Assembly: GCF_947242115.1 (NCBI RefSeq)
Contig: NC_074713.1
Coordinates: 27,805,749-27,869,748 of the forward strand
Direction: 5' to 3'
DNA length: 64,000 nucleotides
Source of the DNA: Biomphalaria glabrata
Taxonomy: Eukaryota > Mollusca > Gastropoda > Planorbidae
A program made the translations under genes and the position numbers. Positions 10,971 to 23,900 of this stretch are shown in pieces. Under the pieces are notes generated by a model. It saw only the letters and a program-made list of their open reading frames with translations, was not told the origin of the DNA and did no database searches. How positions within the stretch are numbered: position 1 is the stretch's first letter; each line of letters opens with the position of its first letter.

Positions 10971-13938
10971 AGACTCCTTGTTTTGTTTTCTGAAATCTCT
11001 CCTTTTGACAAACATAACTCTGCCTTTTCTTCTTTCTAAATGTGAGCAAAATCAAAAGCTAATGTCGATTATAGGATTAAGCATTCAACTCTTTTGTGTC
11101 CTTTTTTTCAAAATGGTACAGTACTGGTAGATCATTGTTACGGCTTTTGAAGTCACTTGTTAGGCTAAACTTATTTGTCACAATCTTATTTTTTTTGGTG
11201 GTAAATATGTTTATTATTATTTTTTTATTCAATGTTACCAGTAGAATGAATGCCAGGCAGTGAATTTTACTTTCTACTCAACATCTGAAATACACATTTA
11301 AACTGATACATTCATAAGATTTATGTATTGTAATACTGAAAAAAATTAATGAAGATGGAATAGCAGCACTAGAACAAGCTATCTGAAAATTATATGGTTT
11401 ATACAAAACAAAATTGATCAATTAGTACTAAATGATTAACTAATTGGTTAATTTTTTTAATGATTTGTGTATTGTATGAATAATTATGCAAAATTTCAAC
11501 CTGATCCCAGAATGGGTAGTGGAAGAAAAAACTTGTCAAAAGTAATAAGGGGATTAAATCCATATATACATCCACATTTCTCATTAAGTAGCATTTATTC
11601 CTCTTATTTTGATATCAAACAAAATAATTAATCACCAATAATTAATTAACTGATCAATTTTTTAAACTAATTCATGGCTTGTCTGGTTCAATGAATAATT
11701 GTGCCAAGTTTTAACTTGATCCGAGAATGGGGAAAAAAACATGTTCAAATTTTTTACCAGACAGACTGACAAAGTGAGTTGATATAAGCTTTGTAAAAAA
11801 ATAGATATCTTAAGTTTTTTGCATTATGATTTTTTTCTTTTGAGAAATAGAGTTTCTTCCTTGAATTTTTTTTTCATTATTGATTTTCATATAAATGTTC
11901 TGTTGTGTAAAGTTGTAGTTTATCACTCCATAGAAATCAGTAAATTTCCATTTTGCTTTTCGATCTAAATGGTTGGGACAACTGGCTGAACACTTTTTTT
12001 TCTTCATCAGATTTTAAAGAAAACCAAAAAATAACATTTGTGTTCCATAATTACCCGAAGGTCTTTCTCAAGTGAACACATAAGCAGAGGATGGACTACT
12101 TGCGGCTAAAAGGATAATTCAAAGTCATTTACAGTTTGGCTTTTATTGGGATTTATTCATATTACCTCTAGTAATTTGTTTAGATGTTGTCAGTATTTGA
12201 TCAATGTCTAGTTCAACTAAACTAGTGGTATTGTTAATGTTAGATTTATTCTGGGTTGAAATGTACAAATGCTTATTACCTACCAACCTCTGACTCAAAG
12301 TAGTGAGCAACGTTATTAATTGTTGGCAAATTAATGTTCTTGTTACTTTACCAAAATATTCACGAAGTTTTGCAAAAAATATTTTGTTTTCTATTTAGCC
12401 TGCAATTCACTGTGAATTTTACTTTTTATAAAAAAAAAAATCTTAATCACATTATAAGCCTTTCTTCCAATAATTATAATTTAATTGCAATATATTTTTT
12501 TTTCTAATTGATGCAGCATAAATTGTTTCACTGTCATAGTGAAACAGCATAAATTGTTTCACTGTCATAAGTAAACATTTACACAAAACATTTTGAGTAC
12601 TGGTATCAATATTATGTATGGTAGATAAGAAAAACTAAATATTTATATTTGGTTTGAAAGCTTGACTGTCATATCTTGTAGGACTTTGTCCCTTAATGGA
12701 GAAACTACTTACTCTCACGCTACTGGGTAACAGTATTTCGCTGGAAGATAATTTTTATATCAATAATAATATGAATAATCGTGATTTTAAAATTCTATAA
12801 TGACCCATGTTCTTTTGTAGTTGAATGGATAAAACATGTTAGCAACTTGCAGCATGTAGATATTGTATGTCCACTAATAAGATATTTTATTTGTTTGGCT
12901 TATTTTAATCTCTCTCCATATTCAGTTCTATGTGTGACAGGGTCTTTGAAGCACACTTCACAAGGCATTTTCAAATGTGCAATATACATTTTGAAGCAAC
13001 TTCAAATTTAAAAGCAGCTTTAGTTTTTATAAGTCAGTAATATATTTTTTACAATTAATAATAAACCATGATTTTAAAAAATGTGTTTTAATGATGTAAT
13101 AACTTCACAATACATATTTGTGTGCATGTGTTAATCATTCCACTAAATACAATATTGAAATAATTTACACCTTTGTTGAAATTGACGCTGCATGTGTACA
13201 TAAATAATAGTGGGTCATTCTTGTTTTTTTTTGTCCGTGATGTTAATTGACCTGTAACTTGCAGAGGTTTGAATGTTGCTTTGAGATACAATGTCTACTA
13301 TTTTTTGTTGTTTTGGTTATATTTATAATATGGCTGTGACAGTATGTACAAGTCAAGAGATTAATTTTTTGTTCATTTGACTATTTCAATGTATTGTCTG
13401 AATTGTCTAAAACAAAAGTAAAATAGTCATTTATTTCATACCAGACTTTTTGTGTAATTACTTTCATGTATCAACTCAAGTTAAACAATCTATTCAACTC
13501 TTCATCCCTACTGTGTTTTTGGCCCCTCTGTTTAAATTTCCTGATTAAAAGTAGATCTTTTTATAAACTGATTAGTCAGACCTTTCCAATTCATACATCA
13601 ATATCATTTAGGTCAATTCAAGGGCATCTAGTTATTGTACTAGTTATTGTACTGGCTACTTCATACCATGTGTGAAGAACCATAAATAAACTTATATGCC
13701 TGAAGTTTCTACTAATTATGCATATATTTCTTTTTTGAAAGCTGCACTATTTCCTTTCTATTCTTGTAGAAATTATGAATGAAATGACAAGAGTGAGACC
13801 TGCCAGACTTTTGTAAAGCACACTCAATATTTCCTTGTCAGTATCACAGGTCAGATAGGAGCAAATTTTTGGACCACATTTCATTTCTTCAATTTAGAAA
13901 ATAGTAAGGAAAAGCTGATGAAAATATTTTTGAATCAT
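10971..13938. other. PPP1R21/POP7 tail-to-tail intergenic region
   Basis: Contains the PPP1R21 3' UTR of uncertain length; the AATAAA candidates I noticed are near 13060 and 13684. It also holds two copies of a dispersed repeat at about 11395-11810, and a small duplication (AGCATAAATTGTTTCACTG, about 12515-12565) whose GTTTCACT/AGTGAAAC arms form an 8-bp stem. No coding sequence recognised. Confidence 0.7.
11395..11810 (+). repeat. dispersed repeat, two diverged copies
   Basis: Two adjacent copies share the order AATTGATCAATT-like palindrome, a CTTGATCC(G/C)AGAATGGG motif and GGAAAAAA. The second continues with TTTTTACCAGACAGACTG. Relatives occur in reverse at about 25330-25610 and as a fragment at about 57790-57855. 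Family unknown. Confidence 0.65.
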
Positions 13939-16900
13939 TTATTTTTCTTGACTAGGCTTCAGAACATCTTTAGTTTGGCTCTGTGCACTATCTTCTGATC
14001 TGTAGACACATATATGGACAGCAGAATTGTTACGGTAAAGAGTCTTTGCTTCTCCATCATCTGTCTCTGGCATCAGATCATCTATCAGATTCACTGTTGA
14101 TGTCTGAATAGCAAGTTTTATGGTGCCATTTCCTTTGGCTTTCAATTGTAAGGCCAGATTAATGGCTCTGTTGACTGCTTTTCCAAGACCATGAATGACC
14201 ACTTCGTTGCCAGAGTCTAAAAGTTTTTGACATTTGCTTTCCTGTGCCCGAAAATTTGTCTTCTCTGAAATGTAAACATCATTACCTCTCTGAGGGAACC
14301 TGCAAGATAAAAAATTATGTTATTGTTATATTGCATAATATAAGTATACTACAGCTAAAGACAGAAATTACAGTTATTAAAAAACAACAACATGATACAA
14401 CAGATTCCATAGTATAGCTAGTCCTCACTTAATGACAGGCCTGCTTAACAATGACTCAAAGTTACGCGGGCTCGACAACTGAGTCAGTGTTTTTTAAATT
14501 GTACAATGAAATTTCAAAGTTATGACAGTCTACCAACCAATATTTTCTGTGTGTCGTATTGAACCGAAACATCTTTTGAAATGTAATCAATTTATTTATT
14601 TCAATAAAACAATGTACTGTAAGTGAAGTTTTCTCAAGTCTACTACAGATTCAAGTACATGTACATTACAGGTTTTGGAAAAAAAAAGTAACCCCTTTCA
14701 GCCATTGCAATCTATGAGGCAGATGAATGTAAAGGACCTTATCAGTGGGGCATAGAAACAGATGACCTTTACAAAAAAAAATAATTAAAAAATTGAAATT
14801 GAGTTTTTAGTTTAAAAATTGTTTAAATTCTTAATAAATATTTTATTAAAACGTTAACTGCTATTGGTACTTAAAATAATAGAACACAGTATGTGAATGA
14901 TTTTTAAAGATATGAATGCAGCAAAAACAATTATTCTATCACAATCATACCAAAGAACTGCAGTGCACTGTAATATGATTAATTTTGTGCTGGCAAACAC
15001 TGTTGGTATGAAGAAGGCAGAAAAAAAAAAGCCAACTCCCATGTGTGTTTAATGAGGGATTTAGCTAACAGGGTTGTTGGAATGCAAGGACTACTGATCA
15101 CTTGAAAATGAATATTTTAAAAATATGATGCTTGCTACTATTTAGAAATGTGATTTCAGTGAAAGGTACTCACTAATGCAAGAGAATGCCTGTGAAGTAA
15201 AATAATTGGGTAAAACATCAATTAGACCAATCATACAATTCAGACAATACACACATCCACAATGTCTGCTTGGTCATAAGGTATGAGCTCAGGTTGTTGT
15301 CTTGATGGTTCTGAGTTCAAGCCCTGTCTGCTGCCCCATGAGAGATTTTTGCTAGGACATAATCATTTCTGAAGCAATGTCTTAAGACTAAGTCATTAAC
15401 ACCTTAACAGAGTTTAGTCATTAACATGCATAGCTAGATTGACACATGCATAGCATGTAAATATCTTCTTTTGAAGAAATGTCTGCAATTTCTATCACTT
15501 CTGTTTAGTTACTTTTATAGTAGCTATAGATTATAGTCTATAGATGTCTGTAGATAACAACACAATAATCACTTTTAATTAAGGAACTACAAACTAGAAT
15601 AGATCTAGATATAATAGAGGAAAGTAGCTGGCAGCAGATGGCCTCTGAAAGAAACAGTTGGAGAGGCTGCAGGACAAACATTTGAGGCCCAGAGGAAAGC
15701 CCTTGTAGAGAACAGGCATAGAAGACTTAAAGAAAACTTAAACAGACCCCAGGCGGACAATGGCTTGGCTATGTCTGCATCAGATGTGGAAATATATGCA
15801 GATCATAAATGGGTTTGCATAGCCATGTGAAATGTTGCACTCATCCTTAATCTTAGGAATTACAGAAGGCCCTTGGATTAAGTCAGTCCCAAGTTATGAT
15901 ATTTTGCAGTTAAGAACAATCTGATATAAACCTTGTCACATGTAAATTATGAGTGCGTCTGGTTTGAATGTACACTTTGGTTTCTTATAGTTATGTTTTT
16001 TGTTTGGTGTAATGCACAAATTGTAAGACAAATTTCCATATGGACAATAAAGATTATTATTATTATTATCTCTCATATACTATGGTATATAAAGCCTTGT
16101 TTTGACTTAGAAAGTATTGTATTGTAAACCCAAACTTTGTGTGCAGGAACTAGTTGGTGTGCGCCACAGAAGAATACCTCACTCCAGTAGCAATGTACAC
16201 CATTTTTGCTTGTTGCGTCGTTGTTCTCTCTCTCTGATTTTGTTAACTTTTTGCCCTTCACTATGGCTCCCAAGCATAAGATAAAAACTCTTCTAATGGC
16301 AGTGCATAAATTGATGAGGAACGCCATCACCATGGAAATGAAATTAGATATCCTTAAGCAATTTGACAAGGGCTGGTCCCTTGGACTTTGTTGTTCAACT
16401 GTGACAGGAGGTTTTTCCCCTGAAAGAGGAAGGTTGAGGATTCCAACATGGACAGGTACACTAAGGTTGCCAAAGGTGTCTTGGATTGCCTGTGGGTTTA
16501 AAAGGAGATCTTTGAAGGGAAGAAGATGGTCCCCTAACAGACTAACCCGCAGCAGTATATAATGAAAATAGATAGGCCTGCAAGAGATCCTATATCCTCT
16601 ATCTCGGCTTCCTCTCCAGATTTACCTTCCACAGTATTTCCAGCATTTTTTGCCTTTCCAGATTCACCTGCCGCAGTATCTCTAGCACTGTCCACAGCTT
16701 TCTCCTCCCAATAAGCCTATTCTCTCTCTTGTTTTTTTCCATATATTATATATACATTACATACATATTTTATATTTCCTTTAAGTCTTTTCTTTTTTAT
16801 AATTATGCAGTGTACTGTGTATATGATATAAATGCTTACAGTATGGTATGTATGTTCCGACTTACACAGAATGAATTTATTTCATAACCTGAGCCTGGTG

Positions 16901-17433
16901 AATTATTATTAGTTAGAATATAGATCTACACTATGTTAGTAAGTACTTGATATACAAGGCATCTATGGCAAATTATCGATAAGTAAGATAGAATTCATAG
17001 TCATAGATCTAGATTAGAGTCTATTAGTCTATTAGATATAAATTAGTTAATATATTTTTTGTATCTATACTTTTGAATTATGACTAGACTAGATCTATAG
17101 TCTATAATTTAGTATAATATATCTAGATTATTCTATATCTAGATCTGTTTTAATAGGTTGTAAGATAGAATTCATAGATCTAGATTAGAGTCTATTATTA
17201 TATTAGTCTAGATCTATATATACTATATTAAAAGATAATATATTTTTTTGTATCTATACTTACTATTTTTCTATACTTTTGAATTATCTAGACTAGATCT
17301 AGAGTCTATAATATATCTAGATTATTCTAGATCTAGATCTGTTTTAATAAGTTTACCTTGGTGGTAGACGTTTTCTCAATGAGTATTCCTCTGGGTCTAT
17401 GGAAGAACTTGGTTTTGAATTTGATGCTTGCAT
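13939..17433 (-). CDS. POP7: POP7 / RPP20, RNase P and MRP protein subunit
   Basis: Alba-like subunit that in other animals pairs with RPP25 to bind the P3 domain of RNase P and RNase MRP RNA, acting in tRNA 5' processing and rRNA maturation. Exon 1 is 17357-17433 (ATG at 17431-17433); exon 2 is 13939-14299 (stop TAA at 13939-13941). The join keeps frame and gives 145 residues against about 140 in human. Conserved blocks: EEYSLRKRLPPR in exon 1, then RGNDVYISEKTNFRAQ, CQKLL, HGLGKAVNRAINLALQL, TSTVNLIDDL, PETDDGE and RNNSAVHI. The start is the only in-frame ATG before the conserved LRKRLP motif. The AATAAA polyadenylation signal overlaps the stop codon. Divergently arranged with ARV1. Intact. 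Confidence 0.95.
15612..16072 (+). mobile_element. 5'-truncated LINE 3' end
   Basis: Translating forward gives a decayed LINE C-terminus with the typical zinc-binding tail order: Cys-x2-Cys, then Cys-Arg-Ser, then His-Ser-His. The 3' end reads TTGTAAGACAAATTTCC, CAATAAAG and a (TTA)n tail, the layout of a LINE 3' end. Frame is broken; age moderate to old. Confidence 0.65.
16263..16715 (+). pseudogene. pogo/Tigger transposase N-terminus remnant
   Basis: From ATG 16263 the frame reads MAPKHKIK...RNAITMEMKLDILKQFDKG, resembling the start of the CENP-B-type helix-turn-helix of Tigger transposases. A stop at 16560-16562 ends the frame. Later DNA encodes Ser/Pro-rich fragments in other frames, and no DDE catalytic domain is visible. 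The motif TTCCGACTTACA at about 16855 resembles a Tigger 3' sub-terminal region. Confidence 0.6.
16983..17350. repeat. ~170-bp tandem duplication at POP7 intron start
   Basis: Two copies of a block running from AAGATAGAATTCATAG to AGATCTGTTTTAATA. The second ends exactly next to the POP7 exon 1 splice donor (17351-17356). Rich in AGATCTAGAT. Confidence 0.75.
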
Positions 17434-17944
17434 TTTAAAATTCTTGATTCTTCTGCTATATAATATAGATCTAGATTGTATATTATGATAGTTAATATAT
17501 ATAATATACTATATTTATATATAGTATATAGATCTAGATCTAGTATAGGAATATAGGTCTACTAGTAACTAGATTACTAGATCTATAATTATATAGATCT
17601 ACATAATCTAGATCAGGATTGAATATCTAATATTAAGACTAGACTTGAGTCTATAAAAAGAATTCACTAGGTCAACTACTGAACTACGTTGACAGATTCA
17701 GTGAGATTGTCTTCTTGGACTTCTTTATTAATTAATATTCTCTATTACTCTTGATTCTATATTGTCACTGTTTTTGTGGGATTGTGTAAAACTAAGATTT
17801 GATTTGGAAACGAAAATAAACAATAAAAAAACATTATCGGGAAAGAAGAGGAAAACAAGTGAAAGTTGTGTAGACAACTGAAAGCAGCTAGCTAGATCTA
17901 GATCTAAAATGTAATAACACTAACAGAATAAAAAAAGAAAGTTA
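17434..17944. promoter_or_regulatory. shared POP7/ARV1 head-to-head promoter region
   Basis: 511 bp separates the POP7 ATG (- strand) from the ARV1 ATG (+ strand), so both 5' UTRs and core promoters must lie here unless upstream noncoding exons exist. TATAAAAA at 17652-17659 is in + orientation, about 290 bp upstream of ARV1. AGATCTAGATCT tracts are frequent. The transcription start sites cannot be fixed from sequence alone. Confidence 0.6.
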
Positions 17945-20900
17945 ATGGGCAAGTATCAGTGCATTGAGTGTGGAGCAGAAGTTGAAAGCTTGTTTCATGA
18001 TTACAATACAGATGTTATAAAAATCCACCACTGTGTAAGTAAGTTTAGTAAGTAAGTTACGAGTTACGAGAATACGAGGGCGAGTGTGTTACTAGATCTA
18101 TAGTAGTTTATTTATTTCGGACATTACATGAATTCGGACATTCGCTGTTTTTTGTGGTCATTAAATAATTATTTTAATATTTATTATAAAACTAGCGCGC
18201 TGTATAATGTGCTTGTCCATTTTCCAATGACTCTGACCCAATTTCCTTCCATTTAGCTGTCTTTTTATGTAAGAAAAACGAATTCAAGTTACGAGTTATG
18301 AGAATACGAGGGCGAGTGTAAGTGTTACTAGATCTATAGTAGTTTATTTATTTTGGACATTACATGAATTCGGACATTCGCTGTTTTTTGTGGTCATTAA
18401 ATAATTATTTTAATATTTATTATAAAACTAGCGCGCTGTATAATGTGCTTGTCCATTTTCCATTGACTCTGACCCAATTTCCTTCCATTTAGCTGTCTTT
18501 TTATGTAAGAAAAACGAATTTCAAATTTGTTAGTCAGGTTGTTGTTTTTTCCTATGTTACCCGGATGACTTTACCTCTTCCTAGAGTTAAGACTATATTT
18601 TTTGATTGGCTAAGTCTATACTAATGAGCCCGGCAATATTTATTCTGTTTTTGGAGCTAATTTATTTGATTCATAAGCCAAGTTTTCTAATTCTATACCA
18701 AAAAAAAATTAATACGGTGTCCGAATTAAATTACGATTTTCTTACCAAAATTTATTTCGGACAGCCAGTTTTGGACATCAATAAAAATGATCTTATATTA
18801 TATTTGTTCGTTTGTTGTTTTTTTTAATAGAGAATAAATGGGTAAATGTTTGGAGTGAGCTTGGTACATTGAATGAAGTTAAATGCTTAGATCTAGACCT
18901 ACTAGATAGATCTAGATCTATATAGAGAGAATATAGAGGATTCAGTTAGGCAAGAATGGCTATCGTAACCTGTAGGGGCCTACTATACTACAAAAGATCA
19001 TCTGTATTAGAAATTTATTAAATTAATAAACAAAAAAAAAAAACCACAAACATTCAACAAACATCTAATCATGCAAACCCCAAACATTCAACACACATAA
19101 AATAAACAAACATAAAATAAGTCTAAAAGTCGGTGCAGAAATCACTATTCCAGTGACCTAATTTTGGTAGAATAAGTGTGTTCATATTTTTATTTTTTGT
19201 GTTCGTATTTATGCATAGTTTGAAAACATCGTAATGATTTCATGTGAGGGGCGATGCCTGGGGATCTTAAAATTTAGTTAATGTTAATATAGAATTAAAA
19301 TCTGAGTTTATTGATGCCTAAATATAGAGACTGTCCGAAATAAATTATGGTGTCCGGAATCAAATAATGTGGGTCAAATGTGTCCGAATTAAATGAAAAC
19401 ACACAGCCTCTTTGACCTTAAATATAATAACAAATATAGGTTTGGGGAACAAATATAAGTAGTCATCTTTATTCTCCTTTAACTAAAGAAGATTTTGATA
19501 CGTCATTTTCTTTTCTATGTCAAACCATTGTAAAATAATGCGCTGTCAAAGCCAAACTTTCAAATTTGGGCCTATAGGTGTCGAATAGCATAAACTACTC
19601 TAGTACTTTTAAGTGTTACAGATTACACTAACAGTGTAAGACTTGACTCATGACTCAAATGACTGTAATTGACACTTCAAATGACTCTTGACTTTCACAA
19701 CTTATCGGCTTATCTGTTATAAGTAGTTATAGTTAAGTTATACTATACTATACATACAGTTACATTTAGAATCTCTACATAGTAACATACTTAGGACATA
19801 CAGTATATGATTACTATGATTATACTATGATACTAGTGATGACTAGTGGTCTAGTAATAATATTTATAATTAATAAAAATAAAATATTGTGCACAGTGTT
19901 GCCCTCCTAACCCTTCAGTTTCAGTCGTAGAACGACTATGGTTCATCTCGCACAAAGTGAGATGAAAGCCTGGGCATTGTTTATGGTGGGAATGATGTTG
20001 CCTACACAGCAGTTACCCCTTTCCTCGCAGCTGATGTAACCAAAGGAACGGAATATACAATACAGTTTGTGATCAGTAGCACCACAGACTCTGCCAGCTC
20101 CTGATTTTTCCTCCGGGTTGTCCCCCGAAGCCTTTCCCGCGTTTGGGTATAGCTGCAAGGCAGCAGAGGTTTGGTTTCAGAGTTTTCCTTCTCCTAGATG
20201 GGTAGCCAACCTAGGCTAACGAGCCCCTCCTGCCCAAAACTTACTGGTTCAGGCGCCAGTTGCTCGCCTTTGCCTCTTCTCCTGTCTGAACCATACATGA
20301 AGGCCAGGAGTTGGACTGGTTGTCAGAGGCTATTTGAGACGCATGCCATTGGAAGCATTTTATAGGTAATGATGGGCTTAAGACCATTACCACTTCCTGC
20401 GTTAACAACCTTGCAGAACCAAATAAAATATAATTAGACTATATAGTTATAGATCTACCTTGTAACCTAGAATTCTACTAAGAATATAGGGATGTGAAAT
20501 AAAAATTTATCTTTGAAAAAACAATTTTTCATTAGTACATCATTAAAATACTTTAACAGAACTTTCCAATGGTGTATAAATTATGTCTGTATGTTTAACA
20601 GTTAGAAAGTTATGAATTTTTTTTGTGGCGTTTTGACCTAACATCGATTGACATGGAACAAGAGAGAGGACAGCTTGTCTTTGGCTAAGCCGGAGAGACA
20701 CCCAGATCAAAAGTTAAAAAGTTGAAATTGAGTTTCGTAGATGATAGATCTACTTATTAAATAAGAAATTTAAGAGTAGATCTAGTATTAGTAGTAAATT
20801 TCTAGCTCACAAAGCTGATTTCATTTATATTTATGAACTTTACTTGTTTAGAATGTAAATATTGAAGGAAATAAACAAATTACTGGGTCTTGAGCTTCAA

Positions 20901-23900
20901 GAAATGTCAAAGTGACCCACAGAGGTGTGGACTAAATGGCGGCGTTGTGATGGCAAAAAATAACAAAATATTTGAAAAGTGGGATCAAAATCGTCAGAAA
21001 ATTGTTTTTTTCAAATGCGCCACAATTCGTGCGAAGGTGTTTAGTACAAAAAAGTATTGGAATATATGCAGAATATTAGGCTTTACAAAGCCTGACATGT
21101 TTTTACTTTCGTTCACAAAATTTTTCTATATAGACTGTCCATTGCCATTATTTTCTTTGTTAAATGGCATTTTCCACTTTGTAAGCGCCACGTAAGACTT
21201 ACAGCAATAAAACTTGGTAGAATTATGGCCAGGCATGATATCTAATATGAAAAAAAACAACAACATTTGTTCTCTATCCTAATTTGTGAAAACAAAAAAG
21301 TGATATTTTCAATATAAGTAAAAAAAACGTAATTAACTTTTAAAAAAAAAATTCTCAATAAGCATTAATTAGGCCATTGTCTAAAGTAATCGATAACATA
21401 ACTTTAAAACTTATCACATTTCATTTAAAAGTGTAATAAATTTCCAAGTGCCGCCTATGTAAAAAATACATAAAAAACGCAATCACTAAATTATCGGTTG
21501 TTTTTCTTCCGCACTTCTGGTTATTTTTTCACAAAGCTAAAGAATAGTCTGAACAGGTTTCAAAGGTTGACATGGCCGGGGGTGTCAATGGGGATAAGCT
21601 CCCATTGTCTATAACAGTGTTGACTGTTTCCCAAACTTTTGACCTAAATGTGCACACCTTTTATAATTTTTGTAACGCTGAGTACCCCTTGTTCCCCCCT
21701 CCCCCTCTATGTAATTGCATCTATATATGCTGAGATGACAGATCATATAATTTTGTTCCCTGGTTGTTGATTTTAATCTGAGATCTGTTCCACGTCTAAT
21801 AGTCTGTTCCTTTTTTTTACTCAATGTCGACAAATGCTGAAAAAACTTTTAATAAATATGAAGTTGGAAAAGATGGAAAATATATCTTTCAGATACCAGA
21901 GAGTTAAAATGTGTGACAATCCTAACCTTTTTAAAACACATAAATAAAACATATTTTTTGAGAAATGTCACAAAACTCTTTACATACCTCATGATAAGGA
22001 TATAAAGTGATTCTCTAATCCCATTTGGTACATCAAAATTCATAAATCTTTAACAATTACGAATTCAATTGGTGGGATTAATTTTTACACTACTAGAGGT
22101 TAAAAATTGTAATATAATAAAATGTAATCTTTTTGAGCTTGAAAAACATTCCTATTCATTACCCGATCTTTGTAAACTTATTTTTAAGATGAATAATAGC
22201 ACCGCTTATGAATTTGTTTATATATAAAATTAAATAATATTAAAGAATGTGAATTAAAATGTATTGATAATTTATTTTAATTTACAATCAGAACATTGTA
22301 AATGGGTATTTTTTTAAAAAATCAGAAAAGTTAATGAGGTGCAACACGTACCCCCTTCAAAGTCTTCCTGTACCCCTGGGTGGTGCGTGTACCCCACTTT
22401 GGGAAACACTGGTCTGTAAGATACTCCTATAGGCATGCGTCTCAGATAGCCTCTGACAACTAAGTCTAGCACCTGGCCTGCTCTTGTAGCTTAGATACTA
22501 AGCCCGGTGAAACTGCTCTTACTAACAGGTGAAGGGGTGAATGCGGATACCTGGCACCACAAAACCAGGAGCTTCGGGCAGATGGAGCTCATAGCCTAGT
22601 AAGATGGGTACTCTTACTTCAAACCACCGCTGCCTTGTGGTATTAAAACTTCAGGAGACAACCTCGAGGAAAAATCATGAGTGAAGCCCCTTAGGCATTG
22701 GGAGTATCAACTATGAAATTTCCTCCGGCATCTTCTTAAACTGAGTTGGTGCCAAATGTAACGTGAAGCTTTCTTTTGGATCACATAAGCAAGGTCGAGA
22801 GAGGGACCATGATGCATGGGCCAATCATGGCCCCTTTGTCTAAGGCCCAGGAATGATGACCTATGGTAGGTTGAGGATGCAAGGAAGACAGCAGTCATAA
22901 ACAATGAGCTGAAAAGACATTGCATTGACATTGCAGCTTTCTGAGAAACATGACTGGCTAAAGACAGCATGCTTCGCGAGGCTGATTACACTTTCTTTTG
23001 GAAAGGTAAAGTACAGGATGAGACACAAAAGTATGGTTTTGGGTTTTGCTGTCAAGAACAGTCTACTTCCCATTGTCAGGAGCGTGGGTGTGTAAGATGT
23101 GAGATTGTGTGTGTGTTTTGTTTATTTTGTTGGTTGGTGTGTGAATTGTTTTTATCACAGGATTTTCAAGGGGGGGACAATTAGGTTTCTAGCGGTCAGT
23201 CTACCAGATGATCGAGCCATATGTATGTAGTAAAGAACTCAACCCCAGAGTTCCCTTACACCCATGATAGTCCCTCCAAATGGTGGCTCGGAAAGGCTAC
23301 TAAGCCTAAGTATGATGGCAACATCTGGAAAAGTCACTCTAATTAGTGCCTATGCCTCCACACTATGTACACTTCAGGAAGACAAAGACAAGTTCTACGA
23401 AGACCTCAAGGAAGCCATTGAAATCATTCCTCAAAAAGAGCACATGGTCCTTTTAGGTGACTTCAATGTAAGAGTAGGATCAGACCACACTACCTGGCCA
23501 GACTGCCTTGGGCTTTTTGAAATCAGCAGGATGAATGAGAATGGACAAAGACTGCTTGAATTCTGCACATACCATAAGCTCTGCATCACCAACACATACT
23601 TCAGGACAAAACCACAGCATTGTGTCTCATGGAGGCTGTGACAGGTTGGGGAAAGTGATGTGTGTTTGGCGCGTTTAATGTCTAGGGGATGATTATTTTT
23701 GAAAGCTATCACCAACCTGTCAGCATATAAATCATGAGCAGACACGCAACGAGATAAGCAATGAAAGAGAGATACAAAAGTTAAAAATGAAGAATATTTA
23801 TTTACATAAAGAATAAAAATGGGGAGGGTTTGCATCTATCTCTAATTGATACTATATTTGATCATCACTCTTGCACTTAATAAGAGAGTATGTCACTTTG

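Larger units (their letters stand above)
14300..17356. other. POP7 intron with LINE 3' end and Tigger remnant
   Basis: A 3.06-kb intron. Its contents are a decayed pogo-like terminus at about 14408-14560, a tRNA-like SINE head at about 15245-15335, a LINE 3' end at 15612-16072, a pogo/Tigger N-terminal remnant from 16263, and a tandem duplication next to exon 1 at 16983-17350. Confidence 0.7.

Noticed and set aside
20890-21195. 101-codon + strand ORF
   Set aside because: No recognisable domain, within an AT-rich repeat-laden ARV1 intron, no splice context.
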